Origin: Bidens hawaiensis
Lineage: Eukaryota > Streptophyta > Magnoliopsida > Asterales > Asteraceae
Direction: 5' to 3'
DNA: 64,000 nt
Assembly (NCBI GenBank): GCA_021521415.1
Contig: JAIQDT010010148.1
Location: 1-64,000, forward strand
Shown: positions 45,725-58,132 of the stretch, piece after piece
Layout of the letters: every line of letters starts with the position of its first letter
Position numbering within the stretch: the stretch's first letter is position 1
Notes under the pieces: generated by a model
What the model saw: the letters and a program-made list of their open reading frames with translations, nothing else
Told to the model about the DNA's origin: nothing
Database searches by the model: none
Translations under genes and position numbers: made by a program

Positions 45725-46974
45725 TGATGGCCGTGTATTTTGTATATATATTAGTGTATTAATTATGTAGTTTTATTGAATATATTGTTAGAACTTTGGT
45801 ACTTCATACGTGCTTTTGTATTTCAGATCATTGATCATTAAAGATGCTAAATTGGAGACTTGTACGAGCATGGAATGATATCTCGGGAAGACCGAAGCAT
45901 GATTTGATGTCTTGGGAAGTGTTACAAGGATTCGTGAAGAGTATGGATGAGAAATCATAAGCCGATGCTAATACTGAACAAGATGGGTTGACAAAATGCG
46001 ACCTTGAAGTAAAACGAGCATATCCTGAGCTAGAAAATGAGTTACGGGAGCCATAATATATGAATTTTGGGTTTCACGACGAGAGAAATCTGAAAATGAG
46101 GCTTTCTTAGGTCGCAATACGCGATGGGATGGTCATATGGCCATCGCGTATCGCGATGGACATAAAAACAGGAATTTTAGGTTTATATCTCATTCTTCAT
46201 AAACAAGAACCCTAACTCCGTTTTGACGACCAAGAGGCGATTCCAGCAGTTCAAGAAGGCGATTTTTACCACCATAGCTTGTGTCAAGATCCTATACATG
46301 ATACACATCATCCGTATCGAAGATTCAATGATGTCAAGGCTCGGCTAATCTCCTAGAATCGCACCCGAGATGTATAGTTTGTAATCTTTACAATTTTTCT
46401 CATGTGACTAAGAATATTATTGTGTTATTATTGATGATTTATATATGATTATTGATGTTTGGTATTTCTGAGTGTTCGGTCGGTTTAGGTTTACGTTAGT
46501 CTGAACTATCTGTTACAAGTTGCTAGATAATTAATCATATGACTGTTTGGTTAGATTGAATACAATAAAACATACAATTACCCTTAATTGAGTCACACTG
46601 GCAAGGACTGTTTGATAACCGGTGCCGTGTGTAAAGTGATTGTTGATGTCTAAGGTTTTGTCTGATTAACAGTCTTTAGTTAATCGTTTATAATTAATCT
46701 GATAGGTTGCATGAGATAACTGTAGGTTGCTTACTTGAATTCCCGGGTGTGATTTGCTTTGTTAACTGCTTAAAACTCGTTTACTTGCTTGTTGCTTAGT
46801 TCTCTAAATTCATTTCAATTTTTTGTCTGATCAGCACTAAGTAATAGTTACTTCATAATATTAAATATGTACGCGAATTACATTGACCACATACTCCTTG
46901 TGATACGATACCCTACTTGCTCTAACTATTTAGTTCAAAATTGGGTTTTTGATTGACTTGGACAACAGTCATCA
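45725..46974 (+). repeat. 3' LTR (Athila-like element)
   Basis: 1,250 bases, TGATGGCCGTG...CAGTCATCA, matching 39200-40450 with only a few percent differences by eye. Confidence 0.95.
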
Positions 46975-46979
46975 CCCAC

Positions 46980-48851
46980 TTCTCCACACGGCGCGAGCAA
47001 CCATCTAGTTTTATTAAAAGCTCTAGCTATCTCCCAAACACCTAAATATATTTAAAAAGCTACAACTAACAACTACCAACTTTCAACCATCAGCAACCAA
47101 CTTCTAGCTAACAGACATCAGCTAGCTTTGTCAAACATAACCAATACATTTGTTATGATTGTTGTACTATGAGATTCATATGCAAAGAGGAGTTAATTCT
47201 ATTTTAACATATTGTGTGACACACAACCATCAAGTAATTTCTTCCTCTGTTTTTCAATTCCTACTATTGCTATAGAATTTGTTGACTTCTGTGATTCTTT
47301 CCGTATTTTTCTTATTATAACTTTTTTTACTTTTAATAATATTATATTTTTCCTATAAACTAAAACATGAATTATAGCTTATTCTTGAGAAATCTTAACT
47401 AAAAAGCTAACATTCTAGTTGAAAAAACTGAAGTGAAACGTTTAGCTAAAGATGATATATTGTAATTAGTTGCAACATAATTCATGTTTGATAAACTGAA
47501 TTTTGTTTAGGTGATTTGTATCAAAATTATGTGAGAAGATATGCTCATTTTAGTAGATATATAAAGCTAATTAACCTTACTTTGGAACATTTTATCTTTC
47601 ATTAAAATAAAATTTCAAAAATTTATGCTCGAAAAATAGTGAAAACACGGTGGTCTACTCTAGTACTCTAGTATTATAATATGTTCATAACTTCATATTG
47701 TATTATTGAAGGAATCCTAAAGAAGACGTGAAATCTATTTTTTAAGAAGTATGTCAAACACGGGCCTAGCTTTCTCCTCTTCTACCCATTTTTGGCATTT
47801 CCTTTTTTAATTATATTTCATACTATCTTTTTATTTCAAGTAGTATTTATTTTTCATTTTATTTTGTTTATTAAATTGTTACTAAAACAAATAGGATAAC
47901 GACACGTTGCCGGAATCTGGACGGAATAGGTCGTCGACGATGTGTTAGTGTATAACGCATCGTTGCCACCCTACGTTAGCAATATAACGCATCACTGCTA
48001 CCCTACGTTAGCAACATAACGCATCGTCAACCCTATGTTATACCCAACAAGTCGCCGGTCATGAGATCCGGCAGGTCACCGTCGGTGATGTGAACATGAG
48101 TGTCTGATATGGCAGCCCATCATTGACGTCGTTAACAAGAACACATCGTCGACGACCTATTCTGGCCACGTTTCGTTATCCTATTTGTTTCAGTAACGCA
48201 TCGTCGGTGTTCGCCATCATGTCGTCGGCGTTCGCTATCATGTTGTCAGCGACGAGATACCAAAGGGACAAAGTTGGAAAGTTGAATTAATGAGGATAAT
48301 CTTGGAAACACATTCTCTAAATAGGCTATTGTGGGAATTTTCCCAAGATTGATAACCTCCTCGATAAAGACAAAAGACGTTAGTACTGAAGATTGGATTG
48401 ACTGATGTTACTAGATACTGAAAGAGCTAAAGACTGAAGATCGCAAAAGGACTAAAGTCTCAAAGAACTTATAGTTTGGAAGTACTTAATTGAAGAATTA
48501 ATAACTTGGTAACAATTGATAAGCTTATTGGTTATTTAGTTCATCAGTTTTTTTTTTTTATATTTTCAGTTGATTAGCCACATTCATATGTTGTTTACTC
48601 TAAATAATTACTGGGAATGTCACTATTGCATTATCTTAGAATGTTTAAGCTCTCTATCATGGTGATGTTATCATGTTAACCGATGTCACTCTGAATCTCA
48701 CTCACGTATTTACTGTATTTCCATTGACATTCCTATTATCATTGTTACACTATATTTTACATATAGCGAGTTTTGAGGGATCATTGGTTGAGGAGGAGTT
48801 CATCATGATCATTATATATAAATTTCTTATTCGAATTCAAGTAAAGGAAAT
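46980..48851. other. Intergenic, one inverted repeat, no gene
   Basis: AT-rich apart from 47895-48250, which is GC-richer and contains the inverted repeat listed separately and several ATAACGCATCGT words. The first 160 bases (AGCTACAACTAACAACTACC...) look like the end of an older element. No supported gene. Confidence 0.5.
47878..48197. repeat. Imperfect inverted repeat with 57-69-base arms
   Basis: The left arm 47878-47946 and the inverse of 48141-48197 share GTTACT(A/G)AAACAAATAGG, ATAACGA and GAATAGGTCGTCGACGATGTGT. The left arm has a 12-base insertion in the middle. The loop is about 195 bases and has three CCCTA(C/T)GTTA words. As RNA it would form a long hairpin. It could be a foldback/MITE or a small-RNA precursor; no target duplication was found. 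Confidence 0.7.
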
Positions 48852-49383
48852 TTGGGGTGAGCAGAAAACCGAAAATACCGAACCGAAACCGAATTAACCG
48901 AAAAAACCGAACCGAAGCATTAACCGACGGTTTTTTTTTTGGTTTTTTGGAAAACCGAAATTTTGGTTTCGGTTCGGTTACCCATTTCAAAAATACCGAA
49001 AAAACCGAACCGAACCGATTAACTTGGTATATTAAAATAAATAATTTAAATGATTGTTAAATATATTTATACTAAGCCATATGCGACAACAACCGAAACA
49101 AATTAAGAGTTTGTTGGTTCAATAGATTTGTAAGAGAAATTAGAGTTTGTGAAAGAAATAGTAAATGTTAATATTATTTTTGTACATAGGAACTAGTTGC
49201 ATAAAACAATTAATAGAACGAAAAAAACAAAACAAGAAAAAATAAAAAAAAACCGAATATAACCGAACTGAAACCGAAAACCGAAAAACCGAAAAACCGA
49301 AACCGAACGGTTTTTATATATAAAAAAACCGAAGTTTCGGTTTCACCTAAAAACCGAACCAAACCGAACCATACTCAGCCCTA
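48852..49383. mobile_element. Non-autonomous hAT element (AACCGAA family)
   Basis: The left end TTGGGGTGAGCAG and right end CTCAGCCCTA are imperfect inverted repeats. They are flanked by a perfect 8-base duplication AAGGAAAT (48844-48851 and 49384-49391). Subterminal regions are dense in AAACCGAA on one side and the inverse on the other. 532 bases, no transposase. Confidence 0.85.
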
Positions 49384-50179
49384 AAGGAAATTGATTATAG
49401 AATTTGATCTTGATTTGTGTTTAATATTATTTTGCTGCAATATTATCTATATATAGTAAAATTGATGGTTAGTGCCACAAACTTTAGCTTGTTGTTTTAG
49501 GTCATAGATAAATTATTTGGGATGCTAACCAATATGATGTGTCGGTCTAGTGGTTTATATTCTATTTGTTGAAACACTGATTGGGTGGGTCGTAGGTTTG
49601 AATCCGGTTTCAAGTTGTATGACTATTTTATATTATAATTTATAATTATTATTAATAACAATTATAATTATAAATTGTTAACGTTTTATGTTTTATGTAT
49701 ATGGCTTGGGTATTTTCGACGGAATAAACGTCTTTTTAAATACTTTAATATTTTATATATTAATCAACCGAACTCACATTAGTGCACCACTGCAAAACGA
49801 CGGGTATATAAACAACTCCGACCTACTCGACGTGTTATTCGACTTGCCAGGCGCAAAGCGGTTGGTAAAACACTAGTATTTTTTAAGTTACAATCTTTCA
49901 CAAATCTAAGTAGTAGTAGTAGTGATCCCAACACTATCCCTATAATTTGTTAGTATATATGAATCAAAGGACTTTTAGTGACTAATAGATCTGTTGGTCA
50001 TCCCTCTTAGAAAGTATGATCCGTCGATGATGATCCGTGGGGAAACTGGAAATGGGTAAATTATATCACCGATGGATCAACAACCTATTTGCGGATAAAT
50101 ATTATCGCTAAATCATCGTGGCATTGTCATAGATTGACGACATATACAAATCCAGTTAGGCGGCATGCATCAAATTGGA
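49384..50179. other. Intergenic, tRNA-like stretch, no gene
   Basis: AT-rich, with one tRNA-like stretch listed separately and a TAG trinucleotide run near 49908-49922. No supported protein gene. Confidence 0.45.
49538..49611 (+). other. tRNA-like A and B boxes, possible SINE head
   Basis: GGTCTAGTGGTTTA resembles a pol III A box and GGTTTGAATCC a B box, 45 bases apart, followed by AT-rich DNA. A cloverleaf does not close well, so a tRNA-derived SINE head or old tRNA relic is more likely than a working tRNA. Confidence 0.4.
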
Positions 50180-50187
50180 TGTATGGA

Positions 50188-50936
50188 TAGCGCTGTAAAC
50201 GAACCGATCGAACACGAACAAGGTCTTGTTCATGTTCGTTCGTTAAGAAAATATTGTGTTCATGAACGGTTCACGAACACTTACCGAACGGGATTTTATG
50301 TTCGTGTTCGTTCATTAAGAAAATTAATGTGTTCACGAACGGTTCACGAACACAAACGAACAAAAATAAAATCGGTAGAGGCTAGAGAATAAGACTGATG
50401 TATTTATCAATGTGAATATTGAAAGCCCGTAAATGAATCGAATGAACACGAACAATGGCATATTCATGTTCGTTCATTAAATTTTATAATTAATCGAACA
50501 AATATTTATGTTCATGTGCGTTTATTTAAAAATGGACATTTGTGTTCGTTTATGTTCGTTTTTTAAAATCTAAACAAACATAACTAAATAAAGATAAACG
50601 AACATAAATAAACATATACGAGCCAATGTGAATGAACACAAGCAAACATAAACAAACTTAAATCTGAAAACACATAAATGAACACAAATTAACAAATATA
50701 AAACCTTTAGGCAGGTGACATATCTATATAATATTTAATTATTTTCTATTAATACATAAACGAACATAAACGAACGAATGAACGAACGGAACATTTGTTC
50801 ATGTTTGTTCATTTAGTTAAACGAACACAAATTTTGTGTTCATGTTCGTTCGTTATTAAATAAACGAACATAAACAAACTTCCCGCCGAACGGTTCACGA
50901 ACAGTTCACCGAACATTCGGTTCGTTTATAGGAAAA
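50188..50936. mobile_element. Non-autonomous hAT element (AACGAAC family)
   Basis: The left end TAGCGCTGTAAACGAACCG and right end CGGTTCGTTTATAGGAAAA are inverted repeats. They are flanked by a perfect 8-base duplication TGTATGGA (50180-50187 and 50937-50944). The interior is packed with GTTCGTTT/AAACGAAC words. It is related to 20596-21402. No transposase. Confidence 0.85.
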
Positions 50937-50944
50937 TGTATGGA

Positions 50945-51459
50945 GGGTTACTTTGTCTACTCACATACACATGTAAGCATCCCTAAGACTCACAAAGTTC
51001 TAGTCACACCTTGTATAAGCCTATTGGAAAAGTCTAGAGGGGGCAATTAATATTTTTTACATTACAAATGAGTCAAATTGTTTGTATTATGAAAACCATC
51101 TACGTAGATGGTTGACAAATAAAGAGGTTTAGCTAGGTTTGATATGATGTGTATATATTCTATGTATTTGCATCTAAAAGGTGCTTAGAATATTTGCAAA
51201 CACTTTGTTATAGAATACTGATAAATCAGTATGAACTTCTCAGCATATTTTTAGAATATTTTAGTTGATTTTATGCAATATTTAATGCCCCACGAAAATT
51301 AAATCATATGTTTAGAAAGTAATATTTAACTTTAATGTGAATTGTTGCCTTTTTCTTGATCAATCAAAACGAATTTGTTATGATACAATGTTTCAAAAGG
51401 AATATATATACGTTTGAAAACGAATATTATCTTTAATATATCTTATGTTTCTTAAATAT
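50945..51459. other. Intergenic, no gene seen
   Basis: AT-rich. A short CATCTACGTAGATG palindrome lies at about 51098-51111. Nothing else was recognised. Confidence 0.5.
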
Positions 51460-51973
51460 CTTTCTTAATATATATAAACTAAACCTTTAAAAGTTCTCTA
51501 GGTTACTTCATACATTCTCTTAAGTCAACAGATTACTTTATTTGTAAATGAAAGTTTCTCATGTATTTGACCTGAATTCACGGGTATGGGTCTCACCAAA
51601 CCCAGATAGCCCTTAAACGAGTTATAACATCTCATTAACTTAAAAAAATCTCATCAAATATTTGATATGAAAATCCTATAAAATATAAATATACTAAAAA
51701 TTAATATACTGCTTTTTTTTAAATGTTCCTTATTTATAATTAATAAACAATTTTATAGTAAAAAAAGTAAGCGGGTCATGTGTCTCACCAAACCCAGATA
51801 ACTTTTAAATCGGGTTATAACATCTTATTTAGTTATGAAACCCTTTCATCACCAAACCCTGAGTACATAATTAACTTCATTACGATAAAAAAAAATTAAA
51901 ATTTAAAAATATATATAAATAATAAAAACAGATAATGCAAAACAACCCCCGTAATACGGAGAATAAAAGCTAG
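51460..51973 (+). mobile_element. Short Helitron-like element
   Basis: The 3' end CCCCCGTAATACGGAG hairpin, then AAAAGCTAG at 51965-51973 followed by T, fits a Helitron terminus. The 5' edge near TCTT(TC)TTAATATATATAAAC is provisional. Internal GGTATGGGTCTCACCAAACCCAGAT blocks are shared with the next 730 bases. Confidence 0.4.
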
Positions 51974-52708
51974 TATATATATAAGCGAAACCTTTAAAAG
52001 CTCTCTTGTTGCTCCTCACCTCCTCTCAAGTCACAAGATTGTTTTATTTGTAAATGGATGCTTCTCATGCATTTGACCCAAATTCACGGATATGGGTCTC
52101 ACCAAACCCAGATCCCCTTAATGGATGCTTCTCATGCATTTGAACCAAATTCACGGTACGAGTAAGTAAGGTCGTCTCCACAGGAATCAGTGGAAAGTGC
52201 AAGTAAAGTTCATAATTACAAATTATTATATTAAGCGGACAAATGACGTCAAGCGGTTTAGAAAAGATGATTTAATTATAAACACGATTAATTTAAGTAG
52301 ACTGTAAACAATTATGAGAGAATGATTCACTTCAGGTTCAGGTAAAGTGATAACAGACTAATCACAGATTCATAAAGATTAATTGGGCAACAATTACTAA
52401 ACCTAACAGTTGGGTTGTGAGGACAAACGATACCCTAACCGAATTGTTGACGCAGCTGAACCCCGGTTTACCCAATTACCAGTTTAATGTATGAAAACCA
52501 ATTGTAAGCAATGATTAACGATTATGGGTCTCACCAAACTCAGATTGTTTTATTTGTAAATGGATGCTTCTCATGCATTTGACCCAAATTCACGGATATG
52601 GGTCTCACCAAACCCAGATCCCCTTAAACGAGTTATAACATCACATTATATTAAAAATTAATCTCATCCAATATTTGATATGAATATTCTATAAAATAGG
52701 GATATACT
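51974..52708 (+). repeat. Patchwork of Helitron-like repeats with inserted LTR piece
   Basis: The sequence after 51974 repeats the start of the element at about 51466 (ATATATATAA.CGAAACCTTTAAAAG). A block of about 85 bases (GATTGTTTTATTTGTAAATGG ... GATCCCCTTA) appears at about 52032-52118 and again at about 52545-52630. Between them sit a third shortened copy and the LTR segment 52157-52524. Confidence 0.6.
52157..52524 (-). repeat. Internal LTR segment without ends
   Basis: Same length (368 bases) and almost the same sequence as 52772-53139 inside the adjacent LTR, but without LTR termini. It is joined to unrelated repeats at both sides. Confidence 0.85.
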
Positions 52709-53915
52709 TGATGTAGATGTCATGCTCTAATAAAAAACAAATATTTATGAAGATTATTTACCTATAACTAGTACGAGTAAGTAAGGTCGTCTCCACAGGA
52801 ATCAGTGGAAAGTGCAAGTAAAGTTCATAATTACAAATTATTATATTAAGCGGACAAATGACGTCAAGCGGTTTAGAAAAGATGATTTAAATATAAACAC
52901 GATTAATTTAAGTAGACTGTAAACAATTATGAGAGAATGATTCACTTCAGGTTCAGGTAAAGTGGTAACCGACTAATCACAGATTCATAAAGATTAATTG
53001 CGCAACAATTACTAAACCTAACAGTTGGGTTGTGAGGACAAACGATACCCTAACCGAATTGTTGACGCAGCTGAACTCCGGTTTACCCAATTACCAGTTT
53101 AATGTATGAAAACCAATTGTAAGCAATGATTAACGATTACTGGTTCAATGACATAAGAGCTAACTCTACATGTGATGAACACAACTAGAAAAGTGATACA
53201 AAGTTTGATAATCAAAATCATAAACTGTTTAAACAATCAATTCATAATGTAAAACAAGATTAAGACATTCAATAAAGTTCATACTCATTCAAAACATATA
53301 ATCTGATCAAAGTTTTTTACACAAAACCCTAGCCTAAAGTGAATACAATGGTTTAGCCTGACATCAACATCACGAAGGATTCGCTTATCTGATGATATGA
53401 TGAAAGCATGCGATGAACTGACCAATCGAAAGCTTTGGAATGGTGCAAAATCTTTCCACGGATTGTATTTGGTTGATGGAATGAATGATAGGTTGAAATA
53501 GGGGCTCAAAACTGATTATATCAAAGTTAAGTTAACTTTCCCGTTTGGAGGGATGTTAGCACAGCGCTAACATCCAGGGGTTGAGTCTTTAGCGCGGCAC
53601 TAAGGACTAATTTCCCGATTTCTTAAATTTGATGTTAAAGTAGCTCTAAGTTCATACTCAGGACCCATTAACTCCGCGCTTAGGGTGCCTGACACATCCT
53701 CTTTATTTTCTTCTTTTATTTTGCATAAAACACGTGCCAATCATCATGAGTCTTCTACATCTTCGTTCCAAGCCCGTAATTCATCCCGATAATCGTCCTT
53801 AACGTCAAGTATCCTGAAACACATAAACACGCTTGAAGTACCAAAATTCACATAATATTTAAACTAAAAGTAAACAAATAATATAATAATACACATGACT
53901 TTTACCCGGCCATCA
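52709..53915 (-). repeat. 3' LTR of the second Athila-like element
   Basis: Read on the minus strand it begins TGATGGCCGGGTAAAAG and ends GACATCTACATCA. It shares TTTGGTACTTCA.....GTG and TTTCAGG with the LTRs at 39200/45725 but is otherwise clearly diverged. Confidence 0.85.
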
Positions 53916-53942
53916 CATCCCCACACTTATCTTTTGCTTGCC
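53916..53942 (-). other. Polypurine tract of the second Athila-like element
   Basis: On the minus strand GGCAAGCAAAAGATAAGTGTGGGGATG abuts the 3' LTR. It is nearly the same as the tract before 45725. Confidence 0.85.
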
Positions 53943-54694
53943 CTCAAGCAAATTCCCATGCAACACAAACACCTCGATCGATGATTCATCAATTACCACG
54001 ATTTATATTACTGAGGTATAAGGTCATACTCAATTCCTAAGAACTGACACTGTTAAGGTGATAACCCACCAAATAATTTGATGTTACAATTTAAAACTAT
54101 GGAACCACCCAAACGAGTGTACTTTGTTTCCGGTTAAGGCACACATATTCACACCCCTCATAATATAACATCTCTCATCTCGGTTTAATATCTGTACCAA
54201 CAAAAAATGTGTTAGTATCTCTCTGCCCTCTATACCAAGTATTTACACAATGTAATAAGCTTGAAAGCAGGTCATATCTCCACCCACTACCCACCGGTTG
54301 CATAAGGAATATAACTAAGGGTTTTGCTGTAACTTAGGTTAGGGTGTGGAAGTGGATTTATTTAGTGAATTATGGTGGATGAAACCCGATTTATTCCACT
54401 ATACAAACAATCAAAATTACAAACAGACTTCTATTTACAACTGAACTAACATAACATTAACTCTTTTTGAGTTTTTTTTGGTAAAACTCAATATATACAA
54501 GCAACTGATTTGAGACATACGTACATTTTGTACTATGCTCGACAGACGACTCTAAATACAACTCTTAACTTACCAAATTTCATCCACATGGTTAAAAATA
54601 ATAAAGGCCAAGGCAAACACGGCTTGTAATGTAGTTAAACAAACGAAAGGGAAAAGACCCAAACTTGGATCCTAGGAGATAATATAGGGTAGGG

Positions 54695-54749
<55 letters not shown>

Positions 54750-56186
54750 GTAAAGCCAATATAAAATGGGCTTTCTACAGTCCTATATCTCCATACAGGT
54801 GGTGGTATTAAGATCTCGAAATGCATGAGAAAACCAAGTTCTAAATATCATGGACATACTTGTTACTCTCTATAATGACACTCATATGACATGTGTATAT
54901 ACTATATATTATATGTGTATTATATATAAAGCAAATCTCACACACGTACCGGAGGAATTAGGCTGCCGATATGAAACATGTGTACCCATCCCCATGACTC
55001 GTTATCCCCATTTATAGGGCCATTTTAATTTTCCTTTTTGAGAAACATTTAAATGGGAAGACTTTCGAGAAGCTTAAAAACTGACCATGACCAAAGACCT
55101 CTACTTGGCATTAATAATAGCAATTGATTATTTACAATTCCGGCTTTTACGCACAATCAAGGCACTATAAGGCAAAATTTTTAATTTTACCCCCTTCCCC
55201 ACACTTGAGGTTGACATTGTCCTCAATGTTTAAATTTTAGCGATAAAAATATATTATTGAGGATGGGGTTAAAATTGATTGATTAAAAATTTTAAAAACG
55301 GGCTTAATGTGATGGTCCTAACACTTTATACAATATACAGTTACACTTTTAACAACAAAACTAATAAAACCAAAAGAATTATGAAAACGAAATCACTTGA
55401 TAAGAAAAATAAGCCACTCAAATATATTTGTGCTTCCTCTCAACAACCCGGCTCCTCAAATCACTCAACACAATCTGAAAACTTTCACACGTGTAGAAGC
55501 ATGCTTCTTACAACTGTTAGAATAGGTTTTTTAAACCGTTTGCAAAACTTTAACCCCCCCGGTAGCCCGGGTGGACGAGTGAGGTTTCGTTAGGGTTTAT
55601 AGTGAACTACACCCACAAATTTCAGATACAACCAAAATATACACGTACCCGAATCACCCATAGCAAATTATGAACACACCTTGGGTAGCTGCAACTCATG
55701 TCAATATGATTCTTTACCGAAACATTGCAAACTCTGACTTTTCCATGTGTAGCCTCTGCACACTTGACTCTTGCTACAGTGGTATGCTTGTAAATAAAAC
55801 AGTTAACCAAACTACAAAAAAATAAAATAAAATACAAATTGAAAATAAAATCCGGGTCGCCTCCTGGTCAGCGCTAAGTTTTTGTTAAGGTCTTCAGCCG
55901 GACCGTTACCTGATTTGGCGGCTATGGTGGTTTAAAGGAGCATTTACCTACCGAATTTCCCACATACTCTCGGTAAGTAGCATGCCTTGGCTCTGGTTCC
56001 CCAGTCATGTTCAACATGTCCAATGAACGAATACGGTCCGGTGTGAATGCACATTTCCCCTTGAATTTCCCATATACGCCTTATAGTTAACACATCTAGC
56101 CTTTAACCTCCTTATCTTTGAAGCGTCACATGTCGACCAGGGACGAAGCTGACCATTTTCCCACTGAGTTTCCTGTATATGCTCGA
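53943..56186 (-). other. Non-coding module and decayed coding end of second element
   Basis: 53943-55660 corresponds to the 3' module 43709-45724 of the other element. 55860-56186 in minus-strand frames contains three loose repeats around a YxGxxxGKC-like motif, possibly the end of the element's protein. An (ATT)n run at about 54695-54746 gives a false poly-Asn frame. No intact gene. Confidence 0.55.
54695..54746. repeat. (ATT)n microsatellite
   Basis: About 17 uninterrupted ATT units. Confidence 0.95.
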
Positions 56187-58127
56187 TGTCACTCTCCCAT
56201 CTTAGGCCTAGGTGTGTGACCAACAGTTGGTACCCTTTTTGTAATTAAATCAGAGTTATGGATTAAAGCGGAAATATTGTGTGGATTAAAATAATAATAT
56301 TTACATATCAAAAGACAGGATTATAAAATACCCGTTTAATGTTTACAAAATATTCATTGTTTATATAAACCACCATTCAAGTTAATATTTAGCAAAATTA
56401 TCCGATCCATCAGATCGCCTATTGATGACTTCGATTATTTAAGCGCCTATTGTTTTTACCTGTAAAACAGTTTGGAAATACGCCAGCAACACATGCTGGT
56501 GAATAAGCTGACGCATAAAATATTTTATTTACTTAATTACCCCTCGAGAAATAACTTAGGTCTCGGCCCATCGTTTCTTAGGTATAATCAAGTTGAAAAC
56601 TTAAAACACAATAATAAACTTAAGCTCTACTCGAAACCGCTAAGCAAACACCGCAACGTTCGAGATTAATTAGCTACCATCTGTATACACATGATTACCC
56701 TCCCTCGGACATAAATTAGGTACGGCCCATCGTGGCAGAGGCATATAACCAGGTGTGGCGCGGTGTGCCCACCGTCTAACCACATATGTAAGGATCCAAA
56801 CAAACGTACACGATAGCCTGATGGCCAACTATTACTTTTGTTCATAATATTTTAGATATACGTAATCTCATGTAATTAATTTACTTTTACTCGATTAAAC
56901 AAGTTATAAAAGTTTGGGGCGTATTCACCTTGAAAGGATCAGCTTCACTTCACTGATCGATTAGTCTTTCTTTAGCTACTCGGACCTATAGTACGGGTAT
57001 AACCTTTTGTTATTACTAGATCAATAATCTAGCTTTAGACCTTTAGTTTATTTTTGTATAATCTTTACCTCGATAATATTTTCCTATTCAAACTTTTAGT
57101 TCAAAATACTTTATATTTATTTAAAGATATTCAAACCTTTAGTTCAAATTATCATTTAAATTTCTAACAATACGTTTCTTCTTCCCGAAGAAACATATAC
57201 TTTATTTCTTTATTATTATTTAAAATCATTTAAATAATAATCAATACTTTATTGATAACAAAGAATTCAATTTATCTCTTTATGCTTTTATTTATATCCT
57301 CGACTAGGGTCTAAGCAATTTAATATTATATTAATATTTTTTCGGACATTACTCCTACCTTGGTTGGCTTATAATTTCTAGACTCTAGGGCAGCACCTCA
57401 ACGCTTGCATACTTATCGAGGATCTTGATCAACACTTCTTGCATGCTCAACGAGGCTCGTCAATCGTCAACTTCATCGGCATGCACTTTGAGGCGGGGTG
57501 TTGGTTCGTCTATTGGTGGCACGTATTTCGAGACAACGTCGTCGGTTTATGGCACGTACTTCGCGGAAAGTTTGTTTTTGGCACAGATTTAGAGAAGGGT
57601 CGGGGAACGCTTATCGAGGTGATTCTAGAGTGAGAGAGTGTTATAACTTGATGTGATGAAGGAATGAGGGCTGATGACCCTATATATAGGTGCTGATTGC
57701 GATGGGTCTTGCTTAGGATCCATCACGTATAGCGATGGGTTAACAGATTCTTTAGTAATATTATATTAGATCGCGATACGCGATGAACCTATTCGGAGGT
57801 CATCGCGTATCGCGACTAGGCTTGTCACGTAACCTAGTACTCTTGCCACGTTTGCCACGTGGCTGGACACGCAGCGCCACATGGAGGGGCACGTGTCATT
57901 GCTTGTCAGAACACGTCATTGTGATACGCGGTGATGTTGTGGCTTCAGGGTATCGCGTATCGCTATCTGTTTCTTTCTTGGGTTTTGTGATAGACCTATA
58001 ACGATACATTATGGGTTATCTTTTGATCCATCGCGTATCGCGATGAGTCAGGAAATCAGATTTTCAAATATGGTCCTTGAACTTTAAACACTTGAAGGAT
58101 TTGAATCAAAATTTTTGTGATGTTACA
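56187..58127 (-). mobile_element. Solo LTR, Ty3/Gypsy type, nested
   Basis: On the minus strand it starts TGTAACATCACAAAAATTTTG and ends GGGAGAGTGACA. It is flanked by a perfect target duplication CTCGA (56182-56186 and 58128-58132). 1,941 bases. The 5' part contains repeated GCGATACGCGATG words near 57775-58045. It interrupts the coding region of the element 52709-59887. Confidence 0.85.
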
Positions 58128-58132
58128 CTCGA

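Larger units (their letters stand above)
39200..46974 (+). mobile_element. Non-autonomous LTR element with gag and protease only (Athila-like)
   Basis: LTRs 39200-40450 and 45725-46974 are nearly identical. They are flanked by a perfect target duplication CCCAC (39195-39199 and 46975-46979). The primer site TGGCGCCGTTGCCGGGG follows the 5' LTR after three bases, as in Athila-like Gypsy elements. The 5.3-kb interior encodes gag and an aspartic protease and then 2 kb of non-coding DNA. Reverse transcriptase, RNase H and integrase are absent. This fits the class called TR-GAG, which must borrow enzymes from autonomous relatives. Confidence 0.92.

Noticed and set aside
48673..49060. Several 67-74-codon frames
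   Set aside because: They arise from the AAACCGAA repeats of the hAT element 48852-49383.
54635..54826. Open frame with a long poly-Asn run on the minus strand
   Set aside because: It is the translation of an (ATT)n microsatellite inside the non-coding module of an LTR element.
56011..56223. 70-codon minus-strand frame
   Set aside because: It crosses the boundary of the solo LTR at 56187, so its start lies in a later insertion.
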